Source of the DNA: Duganella flavida
GTDB lineage: Bacteria; Pseudomonadota; Gammaproteobacteria; Burkholderiales; Burkholderiaceae_D
NCBI RefSeq assembly: GCF_009857445.1
Contig: NZ_WWCN01000003.1
Span: 434,001-498,000, forward strand
DNA: 64,000 nucleotides
Reading direction: 5' to 3'
Below, piece after piece: positions 57,850-64,000 of this stretch (within the stretch, counting starts at the first letter, position 1; each line of letters starts with the position of its first letter). The notes beneath the pieces are model-generated. The model was given only the letters and a program-made list of their open reading frames with translations. It did no database searches and was not told where the DNA came from. The translations under genes and the position numbers were made by a program.

Positions 57850-59289
57850 ATGAAGAATCTCACTACTGCTGCCGGCGCGCCGGTCGTTGACAACCAAAAC
57901 ACCCAGACCGCCGGTCCGCGCGGCCCAGTCCTGCTGCAAGATGTGTGGCACCTGGAAAAGCTGGCCCACTTCGCCCGCGAAGTCATTCCTGAACGCCGCA
58001 TGCACGCCAAGGGTTCGGGCGCGTACGGCACCTTCACCGTCACCCACGACATCAGCCAATACACGCGCGCGGCGTTATTCTCGGAAGTCGGCAAGAAAAC
58101 CGACGTGTTCCTGCGCTTCTCCACCGTGGCCGGCGAGCGCGGCGCGGCCGATGCCGAGCGCGATATCCGCGGCTTCGCCGTCAAGTTCTACACCGAGCAT
58201 GGCAACTGGGACATCGTTGGCAATAACACGCCAGTGTTCTTCTTCCGCGATCCGCTGAAATTCCCGGACCTGAACCACGTGGTCAAGCGCGACCCGAAAA
58301 CCAACCTGCGCAACGCCGAAAATAACTGGGACTTCTGGACCTTGCTGCCGGAAGCGCTGCATCAAGTCACCATCGTCATGAGCGACCGTGGGATTCCGAA
58401 AGGCTACCGCCATATGCACGGTTTCGGCAGCCACACCTTCAGCTTTATCAATGCGGCCAATGAGCGCTATTGGGTCAAGTTCCACTTCGTGTCGCAGCAA
58501 GGGATTGAAAACCTGAGCGATGCCGAATCCACCGCACTGATCGGCGTCGACCGCGAAAGCTCGCAGCGCGACCTGTTCGACGCCATCGAGCGCAAGGACT
58601 TCCCGCGCTGGAAACTGGCGGTGCAGATCATGCCGGAGGCCGATGCCTCCAAAGTACCGTACCACCCATTCGACCTGACCAAAATCTGGCCGCACAAGGA
58701 TTACCCGCTAATCGACGTCGGCGTGCTGGAACTGAACCGCAACCCGGAAAACTATCACGCCGAGGTGGAGCAATCGGCCTTCTCGCCGGCCAACGTGGTG
58801 CCGGGAGTGAGCTTCTCGCCGGACAAGATGCTGCAATCGCGCCTGTTCTCGTATGGCGATGCGGCGCGCTACCGTTTGGGCGTCAACCATCACCAGATTC
58901 CGGTAAACGCGCCGAAATGCCCGTTCCACAACTACCACCGCGACGGCGCCATGCGCATCCTGCCAAACGAAGGCGGCAGCACGCCATACGAGCCGAATAG
59001 CCGTGGCGAGTGGACCGAAAGCCCGCAGTTCAAGGAACCGCCGCTGTCGCTGGAGGGTGCGGCCGACCACTGGAACCACCGCGTCGACACCGACTACTAC
59101 TCGCAGCCCGGCAATCTGTTCCGCCTGCTGACCGCAGAGAAAAAGCAGCTGCTGTTTGAAAACACGGCGCGCGCCATCCGAGGCGTTTCGAAACCAGTCC
59201 AGCAGCGCCACATCGACAACTGCACCCAGGCCGATCCAGCCTACGGCGCCGGCGTCGCTGCCGCTATCGCAGCACTCGAAGCTAAATAA
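57850..59289 (+). CDS. katA: Catalase, monofunctional small-subunit haem type
   Basis: 479 residues, the clade-3 small-subunit size. Distal His52 in [13 protein letters not shown], Asn in [16 protein letters not shown], and proximal Tyr in [14 protein letters not shown] are intact. It decomposes hydrogen peroxide in the cytosol. It has an AAGGAAG Shine-Dalgarno. A GCTCTC/GAGAGC hairpin lies 70-90 bases upstream in the leader; no OxyR site was recognised. It is convergent with the SulP gene, 4 bases from its stop. Confidence 0.96.
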   Translation: MKNLTTAAGAPVVDNQNTQTAGPRGPVLLQDVWHLEKLAHFAREVIPERRMHAKGSGAYGTFTVTHDISQYTRAALFSEVGKKTDVFLRFSTVAGERGAADAERDIRGFAVKFYTEHGNWDIVGNNTPVFFFRDPLKFPDLNHVVKRDPKTNLRNAENNWDFWTLLPEALHQVTIVMSDRGIPKGYRHMHGFGSHTFSFINAANERYWVKFHFVSQQGIENLSDAESTALIGVDRESSQRDLFDAIERKDFPRWKLAVQIMPEADASKVPYHPFDLTKIWPHKDYPLIDVGVLELNRNPENYHAEVEQSAFSPANVVPGVSFSPDKMLQSRLFSYGDAARYRLGVNHHQIPVNAPKCPFHNYHRDGAMRILPNEGGSTPYEPNSRGEWTESPQFKEPPLSLEGAADHWNHRVDTDYYSQPGNLFRLLTAEKKQLLFENTARAIRGVSKPVQQRHIDNCTQADPAYGAGVAAAIAALEAK

Positions 59290-59293
59290 GCAC

Positions 59294-60760
59294 TTATGCC
59301 GTAGCCATCACGCCCGAGCGCTGCAACAGCAGCACGCAGCGCTCGGACAGGTGCAACACCTGCAATGCTTTGCCGGCACGGGCATAGCGCTCGCTCAGCG
59401 CGGCCACGGCCACCACCGCCGAGTGGTCCGCCAAGCGCAAATAGCGGCCATCCAGCACCACCTGCTGCGGATCGCCTTGCAGATCAAACAGTTCATTGAA
59501 GCCCGCAACCGAAGCGAAGAACAGCGTGCCATGCGGCGTGTAGGTCTTGACGCTATCTGTCACCGTCGCCTCGGTACGGATCTCACGTGCGTGGCGCCAT
59601 GCAAAGCTGAGCGCTGCTATCACAATCCCACACAGCACTGCGGTCGCCAGGTCGGTCGCCACCGTGATGACGGTCACGGCCACAATCAGCAAAGCATCGT
59701 GACGCGGCACCTTGCCGAGCACCTGCAACGAGCTCCATGCAAAAGTCTGCTGCGCCACCACCAGCATCACACCAACCAGTGCCGCCAGCGGGATGCGCTC
59801 GATCAGCGGCGATAAAAACAGTATAAACAGTAATATCATTATCCCGGCCACCGCACCGGAAACACGCGTACGGCCGCCGGAGCTGAGATTAATCATGGTC
59901 TGGCCGATCATGGCGCAGCCACCCATGCCGCCAAACAGGCCGGATGCCAGATTGGCGGCACCCAGCGCCACGCATTCGCGGTCCGGCAAACCGCGCGTGG
60001 CGGTGATTTCATCGGTGAGATTAAAGGTCAGCAGCGTCTCCAGCAGGCCAACCATGGCCATCAGCGCCGCGTAGGGCAGCACAATGCGCAAGGTCGCCAT
60101 ATCAAACGGCACCGCCGGCAAGGCAAACGACGGCAAGCCGCCGGCGATATGCGCCATGTCGCCCAAGGTATGCACCGGCAGCTGCAGCAGCCACGCCAAC
60201 AGGCCAACGCCGAGAATCGCCACCAGCGCTGGCGGTAGTGCCTTGGTCACACGCGGCAACCAGTACACGACCATCATGGTCAGCAGCACCAGGCCGGCCA
60301 TCCACGCCAGCGCGCTGCCTTGCAGCCATTGGCCATCCACCTTGAAATGTTGCAGTTGCGACCACGCAATCACAATCGCCAGGCCATTGACGAAGCCGAG
60401 CATCACCGGATGGGGCACCATGCTGACCAGCTTCCCTAGCCGCAGCACGCCAAACAGCAGCATGATCAGGCCGCTCAACAGCACCGTCGCCAGGAAGTAT
60501 TGCAAGCCGTGCTGGGCGACCAGCGCCACAATCACCACCGCCATCGACCCGGCGGCGCCGGAAATCATGCCGGGACGGCCACCGAACAGCGCGGTTATCG
60601 TGCAAATAAAGAACGCACCGTACAGCCCGGTAAGCGGATTCAGGTGCGCCACCAGCGCAAACGCTATGCATTCGGGAACCAGCGCAAACGACGTGGTCAA
60701 GCCCGCCAGCGCGTTATGAGAAAATTTGGACAAGGGGAGTTTCTGCGGAGAACGATGCAA
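59294..60760 (-). CDS. SulP-family inorganic anion transporter with STAS domain
   Basis: 488 residues with about 10-12 hydrophobic helices and the SulP signature region around NPLTGLYGAFFICTITALFGG and MGGCAMIGQTMINLSSGGRTR. A C-terminal STAS-like segment (about 410-485) follows. It probably moves sulfate, bicarbonate or another anion, with proton or sodium coupling. No carbonic anhydrase gene is adjacent. Inner membrane. Convergent with katA, 4 bases apart. Confidence 0.9.
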   Translation of the reverse strand: MHRSPQKLPLSKFSHNALAGLTTSFALVPECIAFALVAHLNPLTGLYGAFFICTITALFGGRPGMISGAAGSMAVVIVALVAQHGLQYFLATVLLSGLIMLLFGVLRLGKLVSMVPHPVMLGFVNGLAIVIAWSQLQHFKVDGQWLQGSALAWMAGLVLLTMMVVYWLPRVTKALPPALVAILGVGLLAWLLQLPVHTLGDMAHIAGGLPSFALPAVPFDMATLRIVLPYAALMAMVGLLETLLTFNLTDEITATRGLPDRECVALGAANLASGLFGGMGGCAMIGQTMINLSSGGRTRVSGAVAGIMILLFILFLSPLIERIPLAALVGVMLVVAQQTFAWSSLQVLGKVPRHDALLIVAVTVITVATDLATAVLCGIVIAALSFAWRHAREIRTEATVTDSVKTYTPHGTLFFASVAGFNELFDLQGDPQQVVLDGRYLRLADHSAVVAVAALSERYARAGKALQVLHLSERCVLLLQRSGVMATA

Positions 60761-60843
60761 AAATGCAACAACGCCCTTATTTTACACGGGCAGTCTCGAC
60801 TTCTCATCGTCATGGGTGAACTGGCGCACATTCAGAACTGGAC

Positions 60844-60871
60844 TTGAGCAGGCACAATGGCGAGGCATAAC
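60844..60871 (+). promoter_or_regulatory. Candidate promoter of the small gene at 60900
   Basis: TTGAGC (60844-60849) and CATAAC (60866-60871), 16-base spacer; start predicted about 22 bases before the ATG. Weak -10. Confidence 0.35.
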
Positions 60872-60899
60872 CGATCAACTTAGCCAGTCAAACTACGCC

Positions 60900-61127
60900 A
60901 TGACTACCCTGCACACCGCCAGCTACGCCCTGCAAAGACAGAAAATAGCCGTGGAACGGACGCTGTACGCCCGTTCAGCCGAAGAATCCCTGCTGGCGGC
61001 CCGCTGGGCCAGCGCTTGGCACAAGCTGGTGCAGCGCAAGCTGGATCAGGACCTGGCTGCCCGCCTGCCGGCGCGACGCGGGTTTGACGGTTTCCAACTT
61101 ACCCCGCCCTCCCGCGTGCTGCATTAA
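60900..61127 (+). CDS. Small hypothetical protein
   Basis: 75 residues from the ATG at 60900. A charged, Arg/Ala/Leu-rich, probably helical protein without a signal peptide or membrane segment. Its stop codon abuts the convergent Crp/Fnr stop. No Shine-Dalgarno was seen. The frame is open further upstream to 60726, but that stretch overlaps the SulP start region and lacks protein-like character. Family not recognised; it could be spurious. Confidence 0.5.
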   Translation: MTTLHTASYALQRQKIAVERTLYARSAEESLLAARWASAWHKLVQRKLDQDLAARLPARRGFDGFQLTPPSRVLH

Positions 61128-61853
61128 TTACGCTGCATAACGTTGCGCGGCAACTTGGCTGGCGGCAGGTACTTGATAGCAGCTGCCGGCGCGACGTTCC
61201 ATGCCATCACGATCCAATACCGTCACGCAGCCGCGGCGATATGCAATTAGCCCTTCCTGTGACAGCTTGCCGGCCGCGCCAGTGATACTCTCGCGGCGCA
61301 CGCCCAACATATTGGCGATCATCTCCTGCGTCACCTTCAGTTCATTGGACAGCGAACGGTCCAGCCGTTCCAGCAGCCAGCGGCACAACTTCTGCTCGAT
61401 GCTGGTATGGCGGCTGCCCGCCACGCTCTGTGCCAACTGGGCAAACATCATGCTGGTGTAGCGCATCAGTTGCTGCGCCAACGGCCCACCGGTGTAGAAC
61501 AGCTCGCGCAGCGTGGCGGTTTTCAAGCGATAGCCATAGCCGGCGGTTTGCACCACAGCAGCAAAACTGGCGCGTTCAGCGGGATTCAGGGCTACACCAA
61601 CCACGCCCTCGCGGCCCACCACTGCGATCTCAGTGGTGGCGCCATCCTCCATCACGTACTGCAGCGAGACGATAGCGTTGGTCGGGAAATAGGTGTATTC
61701 GATGGCATCGCCGTAATCGAACAAGTGCTTGCCTTCTGCCAGCGCGACCAGTTCCAGGTTGCCAAACAAGGCCAGCAGATCCTCGCGCGTCAGCGCCCGC
61801 AGTAAATCGTTTTGTTGTGCGCCGATCAGGCTAACGGTATGGCTTGCGTTCAT
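61128..61853 (-). CDS. Crp/Fnr-family transcriptional regulator
   Basis: 241 residues. N-terminal cyclic-nucleotide-binding-like beta-roll (about 25-145), long dimer helix (about 146-165), and HTH_Crp (about 166-220) with TQEMIANMLGVRRESITGAAGKLS as recognition region. The Fe-S cysteines of Fnr are absent and the cAMP-binding pocket residues of Crp are not evident, so the ligand is unknown. A perfect palindrome (61900-61913) with TATAGT nearby sits upstream and may serve autoregulation. Confidence 0.9.
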   Translation of the reverse strand: MNASHTVSLIGAQQNDLLRALTREDLLALFGNLELVALAEGKHLFDYGDAIEYTYFPTNAIVSLQYVMEDGATTEIAVVGREGVVGVALNPAERASFAAVVQTAGYGYRLKTATLRELFYTGGPLAQQLMRYTSMMFAQLAQSVAGSRHTSIEQKLCRWLLERLDRSLSNELKVTQEMIANMLGVRRESITGAAGKLSQEGLIAYRRGCVTVLDRDGMERRAGSCYQVPAASQVAAQRYAA

Positions 61854-61899
61854 GATGTGCCCCTGAGGATGAATGTCTTTGATGTAGACACTATATCCA

Positions 61900-61913
61900 G
61901 CGGCCTAAGCCGC
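61900..61913. promoter_or_regulatory. Palindrome upstream of the Crp/Fnr gene
   Basis: GCGGC-CTAA-GCCGC is a perfect 5-bp-arm inverted repeat. On the minus strand a TATAGT -10-like box (61890-61895) follows, about 40 bases before the ATG. Candidate autoregulatory operator. Confidence 0.4.
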
Positions 61914-61986
61914 CGGTATAGGAGCACTTTGTAGTCTTATGTAGGCTATGAACATTGCAAAATGTCATCTTAGTCCTACGAAAAAT

Positions 61987-62015
61987 CCGGGGTCAGGTCC
62001 TCCATTTCTACACGA
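61987..62015 (-). repeat. REP-like repeat, left copy
   Basis: A 29-base element that is the inverse complement of 62923-62951 with one mismatch. Read on the minus strand it contains GTAG (62008-62011) followed by the imperfect palindrome region GGACCTGACCCC, the REP layout recognised by RAYT transposases. Confidence 0.85.
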
Positions 62016-62077
62016 TCTCATCATTCAACCGTGATCTAGCACAAAGCCGACAGGAGGAAATTGGCTACGCTGCCCAT

Positions 62078-62911
62078 ATGACACGACCACTCCGACTTGA
62101 ATACCCAGGTGCGCTCTACCACGTGACCAGTCGTGGCGACCGCAAAGCGCCCATTTTTCGTGACGACACTGACAGAGCGATGTGGCTGCAAACGCTAGGC
62201 GAGGTTTGCGGGCAATTCCAGTTTGTCGTCTATGCGTTTTGCCAGATGGGGAATCACTATCATCTGCTGGTGGAAACCCTCGATGGCAAGCTAGCCCGTG
62301 GAATGCGCCAGCTGAATGGCATCTACTCGCAGTATTTCAACCGCCGCCACGAATTAGTAGGACACGTATTCCAAGGCCGCTACAACGCAATTCTGGTTGA
62401 AAAGCACAGCTACCTATGCGAATTAGCACGCTACATTGTCCTGAACCCGGTTCGTGCCCACCTGGTTCGCTCTCCGGAAGAGTGGGCTTGGAGCAGCTAC
62501 AACCACACCTACACCGAACTTCCAGCGCCAAGCTGGCTGGACGTCCAATGGCTACTATCCAAGTTCAGCTCGCCACACCACCACGCTAGAGAGTCCTATC
62601 GCAAATTTGTCCTGGCTGGCGTTGGTCTCGCCAGCCCACTAAAAGATACCTATCGCCAATTGATACTCGGCAGCGAGCAGTTCATCAAACAACTACAGTT
62701 ACCTGCCGAAGTGCTCAACATCAATGGTGTATCAAAAGTGCAAAGAAGCTCGCTGGCCTTATCGCTCAAAGCCTACCAACAGCAACTCCCCGATCGCGAC
62801 ACAGCGATGGCCGAAGCCTACCGCTCCCATGCTTATACCCTCAGTGAAATCGCCCGCCACTTCGGCGTCTCTCTCACAACGGCGAGCCGCGCCGTAAAGA
62901 AGCGGCTCTGA
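62078..62911 (+). CDS. REP-associated tyrosine transposase (RAYT, IS200/IS605-like)
   Basis: 277 residues from the ATG at 62078 (MTRPLRLEYPGALYHVTSRG). The HUH metal motif is NHYHLLVE (His60, His62) and the Tyr-bearing helix is ARYIVLNPVRA (Tyr119 candidate). The C-terminal 40 residues form a helix-turn-helix (TLSEIARHFGVSLTTASRAV). It is bracketed at 61987-62015 and 62923-62951 by inverted 29-base REP-like repeats. RAYTs are thought to spread or process REP elements and are usually single-copy, domesticated genes. Confidence 0.93.
   Translation: MTRPLRLEYPGALYHVTSRGDRKAPIFRDDTDRAMWLQTLGEVCGQFQFVVYAFCQMGNHYHLLVETLDGKLARGMRQLNGIYSQYFNRRHELVGHVFQGRYNAILVEKHSYLCELARYIVLNPVRAHLVRSPEEWAWSSYNHTYTELPAPSWLDVQWLLSKFSSPHHHARESYRKFVLAGVGLASPLKDTYRQLILGSEQFIKQLQLPAEVLNINGVSKVQRSSLALSLKAYQQQLPDRDTAMAEAYRSHAYTLSEIARHFGVSLTTASRAVKKRL
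62078..62911. mobile_element. RAYT with flanking REPs (REPtron-like unit, core)
   Basis: The unit extends from the left repeat (61987) to the right repeat (62951); the core given here is the transposase gene. No target-site duplication or IS-type terminal structure was seen. Confidence 0.7.
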
Positions 62912-62922
62912 TAGCGTTGAGT

Positions 62923-62951
62923 TCGTGTAGAAATGGGGGACCTGACCCCGG
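62923..62951 (+). repeat. REP-like repeat, right copy
   Basis: 29 bases, inverse complement of the left copy with one mismatch. GTAG at 62927-62930 precedes the GGGGGACCTGACCCC palindrome region. It ends 3 bases before the stop codon of the TonB-dependent receptor gene. Confidence 0.85.
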
Positions 62952-62954
62952 AGT

Positions 62955-64000
62955 TTAGTAGGCGACGCGCAGTTGCAGGTAGGCGGTGCGCGGGGCGGCG
63001 GCCATGCGGCCGGCGTTGCCGTCAACGTTGCGGGTGTAGTAGCGCTTGTCCGTCAGGTTGTTGACGCCCGCCGCCACTTCGTAGGCGCGCTGCTTCCACG
63101 ACAGTTGCGCGTTCCAGGTGCGGAAGCCCGGGATCAAGCCGACGCCGCCGTTTGCCGCTTCCGCCACGGTGTTGGCGGTGTCGGAATATTGCTTGCTCTG
63201 GTGCGTGGTCGACAGGTTGGCAGTCCATGCGCCGACGCGGTAGCGCGCGCCTATGGTGTCGGTGTTGCGCGAGTAGAATGGCACGTCCAGCCCCGCCGTG
63301 GCGCCCGATTCCTGGATCGCCTTGGTGTAGGTGTAGTTGGCGTAGACGTTCAGGCCCGCCAGCGCACTCGCTTCGTCAAACGAGTAGTCGACCGCAGTTT
63401 CGATACCGTCATGATTAGTCGCGCCGATGTTCTGGAAGGTGGCCGGCGTGATGCCAGGCACTTGCGCGATCTGGTTGTCGAACTTGAGCTTGAAGGCGGT
63501 GATCTCCGCGCTCAACGCCGCATCTTTCCAGCGCGCGCCCAGTTCCGCCGTCTTCGCCACTTCCGGCTTCAGCGGGTTGGACGGCGTTTGCGAATTCAAC
63601 TGGGTATTCTGCACCGCGCCAAACGAGGTGGTGTAGTTGGCAAATACGGTCAGTGCGCGATGCAGCAGGTACGCCACATTCAGCGACGGCAACGCTTTAT
63701 TATTGCCGGTCTCGAAGCTGGACTTGGCCGTCGCGTCTTCACGCGTCGACGCGATGTGCTCGTAGCGCACTCCCGGCGTGATGCGCCATGCGCCCAACGC
63801 GATGCGGTCGTCGATGTAGGCCGAGTGGGCATCGGTGCTATTGATGAAGCTGGTCGTTGCGCCATTTACGCCGGTTGCCACGCTCTGCGCATAGCTGTTA
63901 TCGTCGCCGCGCTCGCGCAGATAGCGGTAGCCGACCGTGACGTCATGCGTCATGCCGCCGCCGTTGAAGCGCTGCGTGTAGCGCGGCTCGATGCCGGTCA
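62955..64000 (-). CDS. TonB-dependent receptor, C-terminal part (5' end beyond window)
   Basis: The minus-strand frame ends at a TAA at 62955-62957 and stays open to the right window edge (about 347 residues visible). It consists of alternating strands of the outer-membrane beta-barrel, with NYTYTKAIQESGA, GVNNLTDKRYYTRN and a C-terminal aromatic LRVAY. The NLTDKRYY motif is typical of the siderophore-receptor family (FhuA/FecA-like). The plug domain and TonB box lie outside. The ligand is unknown. Confidence 0.9.
   Translation of the reverse strand, partial: TGIEPRYTQRFNGGGMTHDVTVGYRYLRERGDDNSYAQSVATGVNGATTSFINSTDAHSAYIDDRIALGAWRITPGVRYEHIASTREDATAKSSFETGNNKALPSLNVAYLLHRALTVFANYTTSFGAVQNTQLNSQTPSNPLKPEVAKTAELGARWKDAALSAEITAFKLKFDNQIAQVPGITPATFQNIGATNHDGIETAVDYSFDEASALAGLNVYANYTYTKAIQESGATAGLDVPFYSRNTDTIGARYRVGAWTANLSTTHQSKQYSDTANTVAEAANGGVGLIPGFRTWNAQLSWKQRAYEVAAGVNNLTDKRYYTRNVDGNAGRMAAAPRTAYLQLRVAY

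Overview
The window looks like a chromosomal segment of a betaproteobacterium of the order Burkholderiales, most likely Oxalobacteraceae (Massilia / Duganella / Janthinobacterium group). This is an inference from high GC content, the tig-clpP-clpX-lon-hupB-tRNA-ppiD order, the tRNA-Leu directly in front of tig, the hpnCDE genes and the many c-di-GMP and Sel1 genes. No rRNA, CRISPR array, prophage or plasmid backbone is visible. Genes are packed tightly: no gene-free stretch exceeds 300 bases, and several neighbouring genes end with abutting or overlapping stop codons.

Layout. 1-7.8 kb: an edge-truncated 5-oxoprolinase/hydantoinase, the NAD(P)HX repair enzyme Nnr, an S41-type peptidase coupled to a YbbA-like ABC ATPase, and divergently tesA-mnmH. 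7.8-17.1 kb: the protein quality-control block (on the minus strand: tRNA-Leu, tig, clpP, clpX, lon, hupB, tRNA-Val, two tRNA-Asp, ppiD), split into transcription units by strong hairpin terminators. 17.2-21.5 kb: a two-gene RND efflux operon. 21.6-26.1 kb: squalene genes hpnC and hpnDE, separated by three small unrelated genes (leaderless coiled-coil membrane protein, EexN-like lipoprotein, VOC protein). 26.2-32.3 kb: a DUF1700/DUF2807 pair, a TIGR03862-like flavoprotein, a small membrane protein and a thrC-moeA-moaD operon. 32.4-35 kb: a GAF-GGDEF-EAL protein. 34.9-39.2 kb: a threonine/serine catabolic operon (kbl, SDR-type threonine dehydrogenase, sdaA) with a divergent XRE-cupin regulator. 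39.2-40.5 kb: amtB with a very good sigma-54 promoter. 40.6-45.2 kb: a secreted prolyl oligopeptidase and a DUF5117 zinc metalloprotease. 45.3-50.3 kb: a c-di-GMP cluster, namely a periplasmic cupredoxin overlapping a HAMP-GGDEF-EAL gene, divergent from an EAL-CBS-GGDEF gene. 50.3-57.1 kb: a Sel1-repeat protein, a DnaK-like/DEDDh-exonuclease pair and, divergently, a LacI regulator with an SF1 helicase carrying a DUF5710 tail. 57.2-64 kb: a Pal-like OmpA lipoprotein, katA, a SulP transporter, a small ORF, a Crp/Fnr regulator, a REP-associated tyrosine transposase (RAYT) bracketed by inverted 29-bp REP-like repeats, and the 3' part of a TonB-dependent receptor.

Most of the window is ordinary core genome. 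The places most worth a second look are the RAYT with its inverted repeats, the cupredoxin/c-di-GMP operon, the Hsp70-exonuclease / LacI-helicase neighbourhood, the palindrome cluster between kbl and its regulator, and the leaderless gene plus EexN-like lipoprotein inserted in the hpn locus. I did not find a clear, entirely new multi-gene system. Residue positions and promoter calls come from reading the sequence by eye.
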